From the NCBI RefSeq assembly GCF_046546475.1, contig NZ_JBKGXS010000007.1, forward strand, positions 1 to 64,000: a DNA stretch of 64,000 bases, in the 5' to 3' direction. The first letter of the stretch is position 1; the number at the start of each line of letters is the position of its first letter. This DNA comes from Pseudonocardia phyllosphaerae. GTDB lineage: Bacteria > Actinomycetota > Actinomycetes > Mycobacteriales > Pseudonocardiaceae. A program made the translations under genes and the position numbers. The notes below the pieces were generated by a model. It worked only from the letters and a program-made list of their open reading frames with translations. It was not told the origin of the DNA and searched no databases. Shown here in pieces: positions 20,001-24,739 of this stretch.

Positions 20001-21313
20001 CGCTCGCCGCGCAGCTGGGCGAGCCGGACCCGGAGCTCGCTGCGCCCGTCGACCCGTCGGCCGCGCTCGGCGAGGCGCCCCCGACCCCGGCACTGGCCGA
20101 CCTGGTGGCGACGCCGGGCGCGGTGGACGGGTTCGGGTCACCGGTCCTGGTCCAGACGCCCGCGGGCACCGGGCACGGCGAGGTGACGGCCGCACTGGCG
20201 GCCGTCGTGGCCGCGCACCCGGTGCTGGGCGCCCGGCTCGACACCGGCACCGGCGCGCTGCACGTGCCGCCGCCGGACGGGCCGCCGGTGCGGCGGGTCG
20301 ACGCCCGCGGCTGGCCGGACGCGCGGCTGCGGGCCGCCGTGCTCTTTGAGGCCTACGAGCTCGCCGCCGGGCTCGTCCCGGAGGCCGGGCGGATGCTCGG
20401 CGCCGTCTGGTTCGACGCGGGCCAGGGCGAACCCGGACGGCTGCTGCTCGTGGCGCACCACGCCGTCGTCGACGGGGTGTCCTGGCGGGTGCTGCTGGAC
20501 GACCTGGCGTCGGCCGCCCGCGGCGACACCCCGGCCCCGGAGCCGCTGCCGTACCGCGGGTGGGCCCGCGGGTTGGCGGCCACCGTGCCGGCGCACGAGC
20601 CGGAGGCCCCGTACTGGCGCGAGCTGCTCGCCGCCGGGTGCCCGGTCCCGGGCGGGGACCGTCCGCCGGGCCCTGGCCGGCCGGTGACCGTGCGCCGGAC
20701 GCTGCCGGCCGACCTGACCGCCGCCGTGCTCCGCGGCCCGGCCGGGCCGGACCACGTGATGCTCGCGGCGCTCGCGCACGCTGTCGGGTCGCCGCTGGTG
20801 GTGGGCCTGCAGGCGCACGGCCGGGACGACGTCCCCGACGCGGGCGACGCGTCCCGGACGGTCGGCTGGCTGGGCGGGCTGACCCCGGTCGCGCTGAACG
20901 TGACCGGGCTCGACCCGGCCGGCTCGGCGCGGGCAGTGACCGAGCAGGTCCGGGCGGTGCCGGGCGGCGGCGTCGGCTACCGGGTGCTGCGGCACCTGTC
21001 GTCGCACCTGGACGACGCGCCCGACCCGCTCGTCTACGTCAACTACGAGGGCCGGTTCGCCCGTCCCTCGGCGACGCCGTGGGCGGCCGCCCCGGAGGCC
21101 GATGAGGTGTTCGCGCAGTGGGGTGACGAGCGGCCCTCGCCGTTCCGGCTCTCGCTGATCGCGCGGACGGCGGACCGGGCCGACGGGCCGCGCCTGCTCG
21201 TCTGGTGGACGGCGGGTGCGGGCGGCCCGGACGCGGACCGGGTGGGGGCGATCGCGGACGCGTGGCGGGCTGCGCTGGAGAAGATTATCCGGCCGTTGAT
21301 GGAGTTCGACTGA
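2048..21313 (+). CDS. Five-module siderophore NRPS (C-A-T / C-A-T-E / C-A(MT)-T / C-A-T / C-A-T-E)
   Basis: A single 6421-residue non-ribosomal peptide synthetase. ATG 2048 follows GAGAGGA. Phosphopantetheine serines read as S957, S2007, S3879, S4913 and S5955. C-domain histidine motifs are at about 137, 1141, 2660, 4064 and 5104, and epimerase HHxxxDG motifs at 2197 and 6137. Ten-residue specificity codes, aligned by eye to GrsA, are DVFVFAAVNK (A1, unassigned), DFWSVGMVHK (A2, Thr), DMENMGLINK (A3, one change from the N5-hydroxyornithine code), DVWHVSLVDK (A4, Ser) and DVFIVVAVNK (A5, unassigned but A1-like). A SAM methyltransferase is inserted in A3, and the protein ends in an epimerase with no thioesterase. 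Predicted order: X, D-allo-Thr, N-methyl-hydroxyOrn, Ser, D-X. Neighbouring hydroxylase, MbtH and binding proteins support a siderophore. Product identity is inference. Confidence 0.96.
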   Translation: MPAEGFPLTDAQTEIVLAARLRPDDHGFHIGARTDLDGPLDPARFADAADRVLAAAGTLHVRIVDGPDGTPRQVPVPPSGYELQVVDVADAPDPDRAADAEIDAALSAAYDLAVGPLAGQRLIRRGSDRWTWLLHGHHAVLDGVSFRVLVDAVARAYAGEPPATPQWSPADLLTGDGAPDADAGYWRDALAGAPDAARLAPGSGTAARRRRTLTWTDGEWTALAGELGTSAPRLLVAALAAYLRRVAGPDDVLAGLATSGRHRGEPAVPGMLSGVLPLRVAVPRTAGLADLVAPVADAVSGIARHGRTRAVDLLRERGVRTAPAEAFGTGINVLSWPSASFGGTSGRTRLVHPGPGGGLDLLVELYPDDATVTVALLALPGAVTDAELDAHAARLRRFLDACLADPRAPLGRVDLLDPAEHASLARFGDGGPVGRAPATFGELFDEQVRRRPDAVALVDGDTALTYAELAGRAGALARTLATHGAGPGETVAVALGRSAELVVGLVGAMLSGAAYLALDVDAPAERTDAMLADAGPVAVVGERDGEIPVGDAIGEPVGAGPAGVHDPAYVIYTSGSTGRPKGVVVTHEGTAKLVATAIRRMAVGPDSVVLQFASPAFDVAFFELCQGLLCGGRLVVTPSALRVPDAPLIDHLHAHGVTHAVLPPSLLAVLPDGVELPDGLTFLAGTERVSPELVARHAPGRTMFNAYGPTETTVNATLGACRAGAGAVPIGRPDPGVTATVRDAALAPVPVGVPGELYLGGHGVARGYLNRSGLTAERFVADPSTPGATMYRTGDLVAWTPDGELDFLGRADDQVKVRGHRIEPGEVEAALLAHPSVDRAVVARREDTPGDVLLAAYVVGSDPDNDPDPITLRASVADVLPAHMVPAAVVVLPEIPLMLNGKIDRAALPAPGAADRPAGHGRPPRTPAEELLCGLAAEVLGVPVGPDDDLLAAGAHSLSLMRLVTRARAVLGGELTLPEIMAAPTVAAVAARSAGSGSSVRSFAPRRGQSPQEPALSPAQLRMWAQTELGATTADRAYLVPMAWRVRGPLDVDALRRALADLAGRHEVLRTVLPAPDGVPHQRIRDEIAVPLDVEDVPSDGVAARLAELSGTGFALDVEVPVRATVLRVGPDEHVLLLVFHHVAVDEWSVRILCDDLTAAYAARVAGAAPDLPEPAVRYVDAADWQATELGAPDDDASRAHAQLAHWRAVLDGAPGESGLPATRERPAEPSGAGGVAAFTVPADVADGLARLARGRGATLFSAAHAALAALLARLGSDPDVVVGAPVSVRPVEQLAGVVGCFLNTVALRVDTGDDPAFAVLLDRARDADLAAVAHQDVPFERVVDALAPDRVPGRHPLFQTALVVSHGDECSGFALAGARTAPEPLPWTTAKFDLTVHLRTAERSGALHGLVEYAADLFDEPDAMAIGRRLAAVLTQVVADPSVHVGALDVLDDDERSRALAAPSPVPLGKIRTLAGRVRAMASEHPDATAVVAGQERLTHAELDRSSAELAARLAERGAGPGTLVAVALRRTARLAQALLAVTRTGAGYLPLDPAHPADRISYVLDDAKPVLLLTESGVDLAGPADLPVLLVDDPASDPAPSAPARSGEPDPEDVAYVIYTSGSTGRPKGVPVPFRAVLGLLDAAARCFELDHTDAWTLFHSAAFDFSVWELWGPLTTGGRVVVVDTETVRSPEAFRALLAAERITVLSQTPSAFARIADTGPDGLALRYVVFGGEALDPRRLRRWFGPGAPRMVNMYGITETTVHVTVLELTEADTERGGSPVGDALPGLRIRLLDAALRPVPAGVVGEIHVCGTQLARGYLGRPGLTAGRFVPDPWGAPGTRMYRSGDLGRWRADGTLEFLGRGDDQVSLRGHRIEPGEVETALLAASGVERAAVVLREDEPGRPMLVGYVVGDADPSVLRDGLASRLPEYMVPAAVVGVPELPLTVNGKLDRRALPAPDFAAATSATAPRDAREEALCAVFADVLGLPGVGVDDDFFVLGGDSIVAIQLANRARRAGVPVCAREVFLRRTPAGLAAAAGPAPEPVGADVTADVTAVTSEEGDVAPLPIVTRFAGWGGPIDRFNQAMLVQTPAEATAERLTSVLQAVCDRHAALRLRLHRHADGVWSQEIGPSRPVDAAVRVDARGLDGDALRARIAAESDAAADRLDPDAGTTLAAVWFDAGDRPGRLLLVVHHLAVDGVSWRILFDDLAHAWSGDAPEPVGTSLRAFGRLVAEQAASGSRLAELDHWTDVLAPGAGLLDGPATPATVGQTRRVTVTLGVDETRPLLTTIPAAAGADVTDVLLAALAAAAGRMRGAPAELLVDLERHGRDELAPGVDLSRTLGWFTAIAPLRLPAATDAGPVVREIHDRAGAAPDGGAGYGMLRYGNVAAAAALERGAEPQLLVNYLGRVGVAHRGDWAPAPEGDAITARPDPAMGAPYPLEINAVTTDTADGPSLSATVTHTPDLSTHDADAFAEAFAHALRELAAAGPDAVPPRAADLDLVALDDDGLARVVATAGMPVADVWPLSPLQEGLFFQAGLTAGAADVYTVQNLFDLDHRLDVDRLRAALGALLDGHPTLRAGFTDDGLDAPVQFVARPGHERVAAAVTELPTPADGADAETARQRTVPFDLADPPALRLTVLRDAGGPGRDRLLLHYHLLLCDGWSRELIINRLFALYAGEDVPSDGDGFRRYLRWFADRNRDAAVDAWRGAFAGFTEPTIVAHGPVTPDGALPRQLRRDTDAERTAALHAVARRAGVPLNSLLTGALGLALAGVAGRTDVAFGTTVAGRPDEVEGLDTVIGLFLNTVPVRVTLDPQEGAHALAARLRDEWVALMEHDFLDLGTIQRATGHPQLFDTLFVLQNFVAEDTFTAFERRHGIVASHAVDATQYPVVLLVHPGTRLNVRLEYRPDVVDETTAHALLDRFHRIVDALASGVDDAVATLARTAGAAGSADGGSGRTAEIGVETVADLLRSRSALVGDEVAVVCGDERVTYAELQSRVDGLARALHERGAGPERVVALGLPRSVDSVVALFAVLCTGAAYQPLELDHPTERLTELLDDTGPAVLVATREVADRLGTALTWVDPADHRHGDPLTSDELGVFAASNPHRLEHPAYVIHTSGSTGRPKGVVTPYRGLTNMQRNHRAEIFGPALAAAGGRRLRVAHTVSFAFDMSWEELLWLVEGGEVHVCDEELRRDAHALVRHCHTHAVDVVNVTPTYAAALFEEGLLDPDGHVPGLVMLGGEAVSTAVWDRLREYDGTVGYNLYGPTEYTINTLGGGTDDSVTPTVGRPVHNTRAVVLDPWLAPVDDGVPGELYIAGAGLARGYLDRPGLTAERFVADPGEPGGRMYRTGDLVRCRPGTWDDERGPILDYLGRTDDQVKIRGHRVEPGEVAAHLDGHPGVARSAVVAAAEPGTGAVRLVAYVVPAPATDDARAGVEAAQLGEWEEIYADEYRRIPTAVFAEDFSGWDSSATGEPIPLEQMREWRAETVRRIRELRPQRILEIGVGTGLLLGELAPDAEAYVGTDLAAPIVAKLRTELARDPRFLHVELSVRPAHDLPDGRFDTIVINSVVQYFPGADYLARVLHGALGLLEPGGRVVVGDVRHLGTLAAFHAENLAARSDPTPVERAVALEKELLLAPEFFAGLGVPVSVRTKRGRYRNELTAHRYDVVLHDPAADVVDVAGLPTVPWSGTLPDGPVRVVGVPDRRLGGDGPEQEDLFGAGGDPTGQEDPAAGQAPVAVTWGEPGQLEVVVGAGADPARWVGVYRPRDGVAQANDPGAARAGAELVATLRSDLGDALPSHLVPAAFVLVDDLPLTPNGKLDVAALPAADAPVVGGTRPPEGPVEEALCALFAEVLGVGEVGAGDDFFALGGHSLLATRIVSRARTALGAELAIRDLFEAPTVAELAERVGGAAGGTGPSRPALEPGPRPDRVPLSPAQQRLWLVDRLGGEAAVAYNYPFALRLHGTPDLDAVAAALADVADRHEILRTTVAEHDGVGYQHVRPRAGTLLEVEDCAPDAVRERVAALAAVPFDLAVDVPLRATLLRVAPDECVLVLVLHHIATDEWSDGPLFADLDAAYAARAAGRPPGWEPLPVQYADYTLWQGELLDAVADGQLDHWRSALAGLPTEIELPTDRDRPAVRDGRGARAVVPLPATVVEPLRALCAERGVSMSMLVHAATAALLHRLGAGEDIPLGVPVAGRSDDAMGASIGFFVNTLVLRSDLSGDPSFGELLSRTRATDLAAFDHADVPFEHVVEALAPPRAAGRNPLFQVMSGYHRRPGSERRELFGLPVGWLDDDVRHAKFDLHVTAVEQEDTGAVTLVLDHATDRTDPATGERLVRRLARLLEIVADDPDRPLGLVDLLADDERATLAAEHDTVHPVPDATLPEQFAEQVARTPDAPALVADDGALRLTYAELDARVDQAAALLDDRGVRPGDVVAVRLPRSAELVVALHAVHRVGAAYLPVGTDLPDERVEFMLGDARPACVLTVEDMAAAQSAADPGRADRPAPPPEASAYVLYTSGSTGKPKGVVVSHRAIANRIAWMQDTYRLTGADRVLQKTPASFDVSVWEFFWPLTCGAVLVVAAPDGHRDAEYLAGLIESEQVTLLHFVPSMLDAFVTALDGPGRCASLRQVVCSGEALGGPLSARALDVLGAPVDNLYGPTEAAVDVSRFAVVDPGIGDVPIGRPVWNTRLHVLDAHLAPVPPGVPGELYLAGVQLADGYLARPGLTASRFVADPAGGPGERLYRTGDRARRRVDGVVEFLGRTDDQVKLRGFRIELGEVAAALAACDGVERAVADLRGDRLVGYVVPGGGAGDVGDLRERLRATLPEHMVPATVVELDAMPVTVHGKLDRAALPDPATPAGGGGRSPRPGAEARLCAAVAEVLDLPVDAVGPDDDFFALGGHSLTAIRLVARLGAERDARVPLRAVFDAPTPAGLLALLDRSDGPEVSDRPAFVPVPRPEVVPLPASARRMWMHQQLRPQDPTYHIPLAFRLRGPLDVDALRAAVRDLVLRQDALRSVVGTDAAGEPVARLLEPDAVPVIERAVTEESLDAELTAAVREPFALDREPPLRVHVLRLGVDGADGAQEAVLLLVVHHVATDEWSTGPLLDDLTAAYAARRAGTDRDLPPLRAGYHDHALWQRDVLDRVGADQAAYWTHRLAGAPEELALPYDRARPAEPGHAGDEVDVMLDAALAGRLRAVAAARGVSVFMLVHAATAVLLGAVGGGTDVPVGTPVSGRADPALDRTVGFFLNTLVLRTDLSGNPTFGELLDRVRATDLEAFDHQDLPFEQVVSAVAPARAAARHPLFQVMVVHLPGAGEAPSFDGVDARPVRVHRGVATFDLSVNVGDTADGPDGSGMSVTLEYSRDLFDRATVEGLAARFERVLRAVADDADVRLSAVDVLDPGERARVLGEWNATEVEVPGDTLPGMVARRIAERPDAVAVTGPHGTLTYAGFGDLVERIAALLHAHGVGRGDVVALLVPRSPESVAAAVATTRLGAAFLALDPDLPADRLSYMLDDSGARLALVRGTATVAGCPVVDVGDAAHEHPPAPPMPPIGAADPAYVIYTSGSTGRPKGVVVPHDGIPSLVATAEHRMGVDRDSRVLHFASQGFDVTVFELSMALCSGARLVLPPDGARTAGRELTDLIADEGVTHAILPPALVAALPSGATLPEGLVVLVGTETVPPELIRRWAGHLRLFAAYGLTEATVNSTLWDARPDRPGPVPIGVPDPNTRVYVLDDFLRPLPPGAVGELYVAGRGLAAGYLGRPGLTAERFLANPFGPGRLYRTGDLARWAPDGVVVHLGRADDQVKIRGFRIELGEVESALRAQPGVAQAAVAVRRAGGTARLDGYVVGEPGLEPGTLREALAGTLPDYMVPATVTVLDADLPTGASGKVDRRLLPEPDVTTAGRPPATAAEQLVADLVADLLGLSSLGADDDLFALGADSLVVMRLVGGLRARGHALTPAAVTARPTVSALAAQLGEPDPELAAPVDPSAALGEAPPTPALADLVATPGAVDGFGSPVLVQTPAGTGHGEVTAALAAVVAAHPVLGARLDTGTGALHVPPPDGPPVRRVDARGWPDARLRAAVLFEAYELAAGLVPEAGRMLGAVWFDAGQGEPGRLLLVAHHAVVDGVSWRVLLDDLASAARGDTPAPEPLPYRGWARGLAATVPAHEPEAPYWRELLAAGCPVPGGDRPPGPGRPVTVRRTLPADLTAAVLRGPAGPDHVMLAALAHAVGSPLVVGLQAHGRDDVPDAGDASRTVGWLGGLTPVALNVTGLDPAGSARAVTEQVRAVPGGGVGYRVLRHLSSHLDDAPDPLVYVNYEGRFARPSATPWAAAPEADEVFAQWGDERPSPFRLSLIARTADRADGPRLLVWWTAGAGGPDADRVGAIADAWRAALEKIIRPLMEFD
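5045..9530 (+). other. NRPS module 2: C, A2 (Thr), T, epimerase
   Basis: The C domain carries HHVAVDEWS (H1141, H1142), the DE variant common in actinobacterial LCL domains. The A2 code DFWSVGMVHK differs from the classic Thr code DFWNIGMVHK at two conservative positions. The carrier motif GGDSI (S2007) is the type that precedes epimerases. The epimerase has HHLAVDGVSW at 2197 and a later SRTLGWF and VNYLGR. The expected residue is D-allo-threonine. Confidence 0.85.
9541..13815 (+). other. NRPS module 3: C, A3 (N5-hydroxyornithine) with inserted methyltransferase, T
   Basis: By position after an epimerase, the C domain should be a DCL type. Its active-site motif is irregular: HYHLLLCDGWS at about 2660, one residue too long for HHxxxDG. 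The A3 code DMENMGLINK is nine of ten identical to the hydroxyornithine code. A class I methyltransferase (ILEIGVGTG at about 3505, later VQYFPGADYL) sits between motifs A8 and A10, the usual place for N-methylation. A10 (NGKLD) resumes near 3823 and the carrier serine is S3879. Confidence 0.85.
13816..16935 (+). other. NRPS module 4: C, A4 (Ser), T
   Basis: A canonical LCL-like C domain (HHIATDEWS at 4064) is followed by A4. Its code DVWHVSLVDK differs from the serine code DVWHFSLVDK at one position. The carrier motif is GGHSL with S4913. There is no epimerase, so L-serine is expected. Confidence 0.85.
16936..21313 (+). other. NRPS module 5: C, A5 (unassigned), T, terminal epimerase
   Basis: The C domain has HHVATDEWS at 5104. 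The A5 code DVFIVVAVNK shares seven of ten positions with A1, so both may take the same or closely related residues. The carrier motif is GADSL (S5955). An epimerase with HHAVVDGVSW at 6137, SRTVGWL and VNYEGR ends the protein. No thioesterase or reductase follows, so release must occur in trans or by cyclisation. Confidence 0.82.
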
Positions 21314-21362
21314 TTAGTGAAGCTGTCCTGACTTCAGGATCGGCTGTCTTCGACGAGAGCGG

Positions 21363-22418
21363 GTGTGGCTGGTGCGGGCAAGACTGGTGTGGGGGCTCCT
21401 GGCGGCGGTGCTGTTCGTCGCGGGAGCGGCGTGCGGTACCGGCGGATCCGAGTCCAGCGGATCCGGCGGAGCGTCGCCGGGCTTCCCGGCCACGGTGACG
21501 CACAAGCTCGGCTCGACCACGGTCCCAGCGCCTCCGCAGCGTGTGGTGACGGTCGGGCTGCGGGACGCGGACTTCGCGCTGGCGCTCGGCGTCAAGCCGG
21601 TAGGGGTCGCTCAGTGGTTCGAGGGCTACCCGAACGGCCGCGGCCCGTGGGCGGAGCAGGCCGCGGCGGGCAGTACGCCGCAGATCGTGGCCACCGCGGA
21701 CGGCCCGAACCTCGAGGCGATCGCGGCGCTGCACCCGGACCTGATCCTGAACGTCTACTCCACGACCGACAAGGCCGTGTACGACAAGCTGTCGCAGATC
21801 GCGCCGACGGTGAACGCGCCGCCGAACACCGAGGACTACGCGCTGTCCTGGCAGGAGCAGTTCAAGCAGACCGGCGCCGCGCTCGGCAAGCCGGACGAGG
21901 CCGCCCGGATCACCGCGGACGTCGAGGGCCGGATCGCGCAGGCCAAGGCCGCGCACCCCGAGTTCCAGAACAAGACGATCGTCTACGGTGGACTGACCGG
22001 TGACCCCGGCGTCTACACCTCCACCGACCAGCGCGGGCGCTTCCTCACCGCACTCGGCTTCCGGGTGCCGCCGGAGATCGACTCCAAGGCGACCGCGGAC
22101 AGCGCGTTCTTCGCGTCGTTGAGCCCGGAGAACTTCGCGCTCCTGGACACGGACGTCGCCATCCTGATCGGGCCCACGAACAACCCGACCGAGGCGACCC
22201 GGCTGCAGCCGCTGTACCGGCAGCTGCGCAACGTCCAGCAGGGCCGCGCGATCTTCCTCGACGAGCTCCGGGGCCAGTGGTCCGGCGCGCTGTCGTTCAA
22301 CAGCCCGCTGAGCCTGCCCTACGTCCTGGACACGTTCGTCCCGGCCCTGTCCGCCGCGGCCGACGGGAACCCGGCGACACCGGTCCCGACCGAGCCGGCC
22401 GTCGGCCCCGCACGCTGA
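21363..22418 (+). CDS. Siderophore-binding lipoprotein (ABC importer), copy 1
   Basis: An extracytoplasmic substrate-binding protein of the FepB/FhuD type, 351 residues. A hydrophobic signal segment is followed by a Cys at the head of a Gly/Ser linker (AGAACGTG). The lipobox is weak because Gly takes the usual Leu position. The mature part starts with the family's FPATVTHKLGSTTVP and RVVTVG strands. GTG 21363 lies 49 bp after the NRPS stop, so it probably belongs to the same operon. It closely resembles the next gene in layout and many motifs, which suggests a tandem duplication. No permease or ATPase lies beside it. The likely cargo is the ferric form of the neighbouring peptide siderophore (inference). 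Confidence 0.88.
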   Translation: MWLVRARLVWGLLAAVLFVAGAACGTGGSESSGSGGASPGFPATVTHKLGSTTVPAPPQRVVTVGLRDADFALALGVKPVGVAQWFEGYPNGRGPWAEQAAAGSTPQIVATADGPNLEAIAALHPDLILNVYSTTDKAVYDKLSQIAPTVNAPPNTEDYALSWQEQFKQTGAALGKPDEAARITADVEGRIAQAKAAHPEFQNKTIVYGGLTGDPGVYTSTDQRGRFLTALGFRVPPEIDSKATADSAFFASLSPENFALLDTDVAILIGPTNNPTEATRLQPLYRQLRNVQQGRAIFLDELRGQWSGALSFNSPLSLPYVLDTFVPALSAAADGNPATPVPTEPAVGPAR

Positions 22419-22450
22419 GTGTCCGGCCGGCGGCACGGCGCCAGAAGGCG

Positions 22451-23524
22451 ATGAGACGAATGGGGACCGCGCCGGTGTCACGCCGGCTGCGGATGACCGG
22501 CGCGGCGTTCGCGGCGGTGGTGTTGGCGGGGGTGCTCGCGGCGTGCGGGTCCGGTGAGTCGTCGGGCGGGGCGTCGTCCGGGGCCGGGGGTGCGTTTCCG
22601 GTGACCATTGCGCACAAGTTCGGCTCCACCGAGATCCCGGCCGAGCCGAAGCGTGTGGTGACGCTCGGGTACACCGATCAGGACCCGGTCATGGCGCTCG
22701 GCGTGGTCCCGGTCGGTACCACCGAGTGGTACGGCGAGTATCCCGGTGCGTTGTGGCCCTGGGCGAAGGAGAAGCTGGGTTCCGCCCCGCTGCCGGCCGT
22801 TCTGCCCACGGCAGACACTGTTCCGGTCGAGCAGGTCGCGGCGTTGAAGCCGGATCTGATCCTGAGCCTGTACGGCGGTCTGACGCAGGCCGACTACGAC
22901 CTGCTCTCCCGGATCGCTCCGACCGTGGCCCAGCCGCAGGGTGTGCAGGACTACGGGATCCCGTGGGACGAGCAGACCCGGATCGTCGGGAAGGCGCTCG
23001 GCCGCTCGGAGCGGGCCGAGCAGATGATCGGCGACGTCCGGGCGAAGATCGACCGGACGAAGGCTGCGCACCCGCAGTGGGCCGGTAAGAAGGTGATCAC
23101 CGCCGGCTGGTTCAAGGAGCAGTGGTATGTCTACTCGTCGAAGGATCCGCGTGGAGAGCTGCTGACCGAGCTCGGGATGACCGTGCCGGCGGAGTTCGAC
23201 CGTCTCGCCGGGGACAAGTTCGGCTCCTACATCAGCTTGGAGCGGGCGGACCTGCTCGACGTCGACGGCATCGTCTGGGTCACGTTCGCCGACGGTGAGG
23301 AGGCGGCGATCAAGTCCAGCCCCGGCTACGCCCAGGGTCCGGTGGTCAAGCAGGGGCGTGCGCTCTACATCTCCTCCGAGGGCCGCAACAACCTGGATCC
23401 GATGACCGGCTACATCACTGTGCTCAGCCTGCCGCGGCTGCTCGACGCGCTGCCGCCGCAGCTCGACGCCGTGCTCGACGGCAACCCCGCGACCACTCCG
23501 CCCGCGGTGGCTCCGTCGTCCTGA
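22451..23524 (+). CDS. Siderophore-binding lipoprotein (ABC importer), copy 2
   Basis: A second FepB/FhuD-type binding protein of 357 residues with a good lipobox (VLAAC) after a Gly/Ala-rich signal peptide. The mature N-terminus (FPVTIAHKFGSTEIP, then RVVTLGYTDQD) parallels the preceding gene, including the later WFEGYP versus WYGEYP motif. ATG 22451 is preceded by AGAAGG, and the gap to copy 1 is 32 bp. A perfect hairpin follows the gene and probably ends the operon. Either the two paralogues bind different forms of the siderophore or one binds a foreign chelate. The sequence does not decide between these. Confidence 0.88.
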   Translation: MRRMGTAPVSRRLRMTGAAFAAVVLAGVLAACGSGESSGGASSGAGGAFPVTIAHKFGSTEIPAEPKRVVTLGYTDQDPVMALGVVPVGTTEWYGEYPGALWPWAKEKLGSAPLPAVLPTADTVPVEQVAALKPDLILSLYGGLTQADYDLLSRIAPTVAQPQGVQDYGIPWDEQTRIVGKALGRSERAEQMIGDVRAKIDRTKAAHPQWAGKKVITAGWFKEQWYVYSSKDPRGELLTELGMTVPAEFDRLAGDKFGSYISLERADLLDVDGIVWVTFADGEEAAIKSSPGYAQGPVVKQGRALYISSEGRNNLDPMTGYITVLSLPRLLDALPPQLDAVLDGNPATTPPAVAPSS

Positions 23525-23546
23525 GTGCCGTCCTGAGTCCGTCACT

Positions 23547-23575
23547 CCGGCCCGGCCCTGTCGACGCCGGGCCGG
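23547..23575 (+). terminator. Rho-independent-like hairpin ending the siderophore operon
   Basis: CCGGCCCGGC at 23547-23556 and GCCGGGCCGG at 23566-23575 form a perfect 10-bp stem around a 9-base loop, 22 bp after the stop of the second binding protein. No U-tract follows, as is usual in high-GC actinobacteria. Confidence 0.7.
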
Positions 23576-23995
23576 GGTGGTCGTCACCGGAGAGGCGGCG
23601 CGCCACCAGTACGGACGGGTGCGACGACGCCCATGACGGCCTTGACCACTCCGCCTGTGGGGGCCGGATTGAGGTGGCCACGGTCGAAGGGGCGCTGCGT
23701 TCTCGGTGTCGCAGGTGGCGCCGCACGAATCTGGTCGGGATCTTTCCCGGCCGCGACGCGACCCGTGGTCGGAACCGTGCTCGCCGAACCATTCGACGAC
23801 TAGGAGGGAGACTGTCGCTACCTCGGGTCTCAACGTCTCGACTCGAGCCGTGCATCGCTACCGACGCGCAATGAGCCCTGACGAGGCAGCCAATCAATCC
23901 GACGATCTCGGATTCGCGCCAGCTTCACCGTGACGTGTCAGACGGCGCAAACCCGCGCCTCAAGACTTTAGCTTGGCCGGTCGACGCAAGACCCT
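23576..23995. other. Intergenic stretch without a recognisable gene
   Basis: About 420 bases between the operon terminator and the next gene. Several short open frames exist on both strands, but none has a recognisable domain, a convincing ribosome site or a consistent codon bias. Base composition starts to drop towards the right, into the lower-GC block at 24.0-24.7 kb. Confidence 0.5.
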
Positions 23996-24598
23996 CTAAT
24001 TCGGTGCGACTTCACTGTATGCGATGCGTGCGGTAGCGGTAAACTGGTCGGTTGATAGATGAATCTGATCGACCTGACCGTTTAATTCGGCTACATCTTG
24101 CTGGGTGTCGTCTTCCTCCACTGCTGACAAGTACTTCTCTAGACCACCGTAGGCCGCTGATAGCTGCTTGGCGCGGTCGGAACTGTCTTTTGGTCCGACG
24201 ATCTCGACTCTGGATGCTGCGGCTGAGATCTCTCGAATCGACGCTCGGATCGGAGCAACGAGCGACCGTACCTCGCGGTACTCATCGATCGTCAAGCTTG
24301 TGCTGAGGAGGCTGTTCGATTGACCAGGGTAGTGTATCCGTGGCTCTCCTGACGAGTAGAATGTCAGGCGCCGATTCAATTGTTCTACCAAGCCTCGTCC
24401 AGTCTGCTCTTTATTGAGCAGTTCAAAATAAGCGTCACCTCTTTCTTTTCTAATATCCCTGGCTGTGGCGTCTATCGACTGGCCCTTGGACGCGTCGAAT
24501 TGGATGATGGCTGAAGCTATCGCCGCAAGAGCTGCCACTGCTGCGGCAATTAGTGTTGCCCGCGCCTCTCGCCTGTTTGCTGAGTCTGCCTGTTTCAT
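23996..24598 (-). CDS. Orphan single-pass membrane protein, lower GC than its neighbours
   Basis: I do not recognise this family. Read from ATG 24598 it has a charged N-terminus (MKQADSANRREAR). One strong transmembrane segment (TLIAAAVAALAAIASAIIQF) follows, then about 165 mostly helical, charged residues that would lie outside the membrane. An earlier GTG at 24640 would add 14 residues but lacks a ribosome site. The codon use is clearly less GC-biased than in the flanking genes (many TCT, GAT and ATT codons), which suggests recent transfer. It lies between the siderophore operon and a transposase wreck, so it may be island cargo. No function can be assigned. Confidence 0.6.
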   Translation of the reverse strand: MKQADSANRREARATLIAAAVAALAAIASAIIQFDASKGQSIDATARDIRKERGDAYFELLNKEQTGRGLVEQLNRRLTFYSSGEPRIHYPGQSNSLLSTSLTIDEYREVRSLVAPIRASIREISAAASRVEIVGPKDSSDRAKQLSAAYGGLEKYLSAVEEDDTQQDVAELNGQVDQIHLSTDQFTATARIAYSEVAPN

Positions 24599-24739
24599 TG
24601 CCTCAACTCGTTTCCTTGGGGGCGCCACCTCGTTTTGCACAGTTCATCTTGGATGGAATCCCACTCCTCAGGTCGGGGGCACGGCTAGGTCGTTGACTCA
24701 CTTACGGCGTTGACATAAGTCGGGTTTGACCGAATTCGT

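Noticed and set aside
21314..21345. TTAGTGAAGCTGTCCTGA as a second iron box before the first binding protein
   Set aside because: It aligns to the consensus only with a one-base gap and several mismatches. The gene is more simply read as part of the upstream operon.
23674..23933. Overlapping small open frames on both strands right of the siderophore operon
   Set aside because: They have no family resemblance, no ribosome site and Arg-rich composition typical of chance frames.
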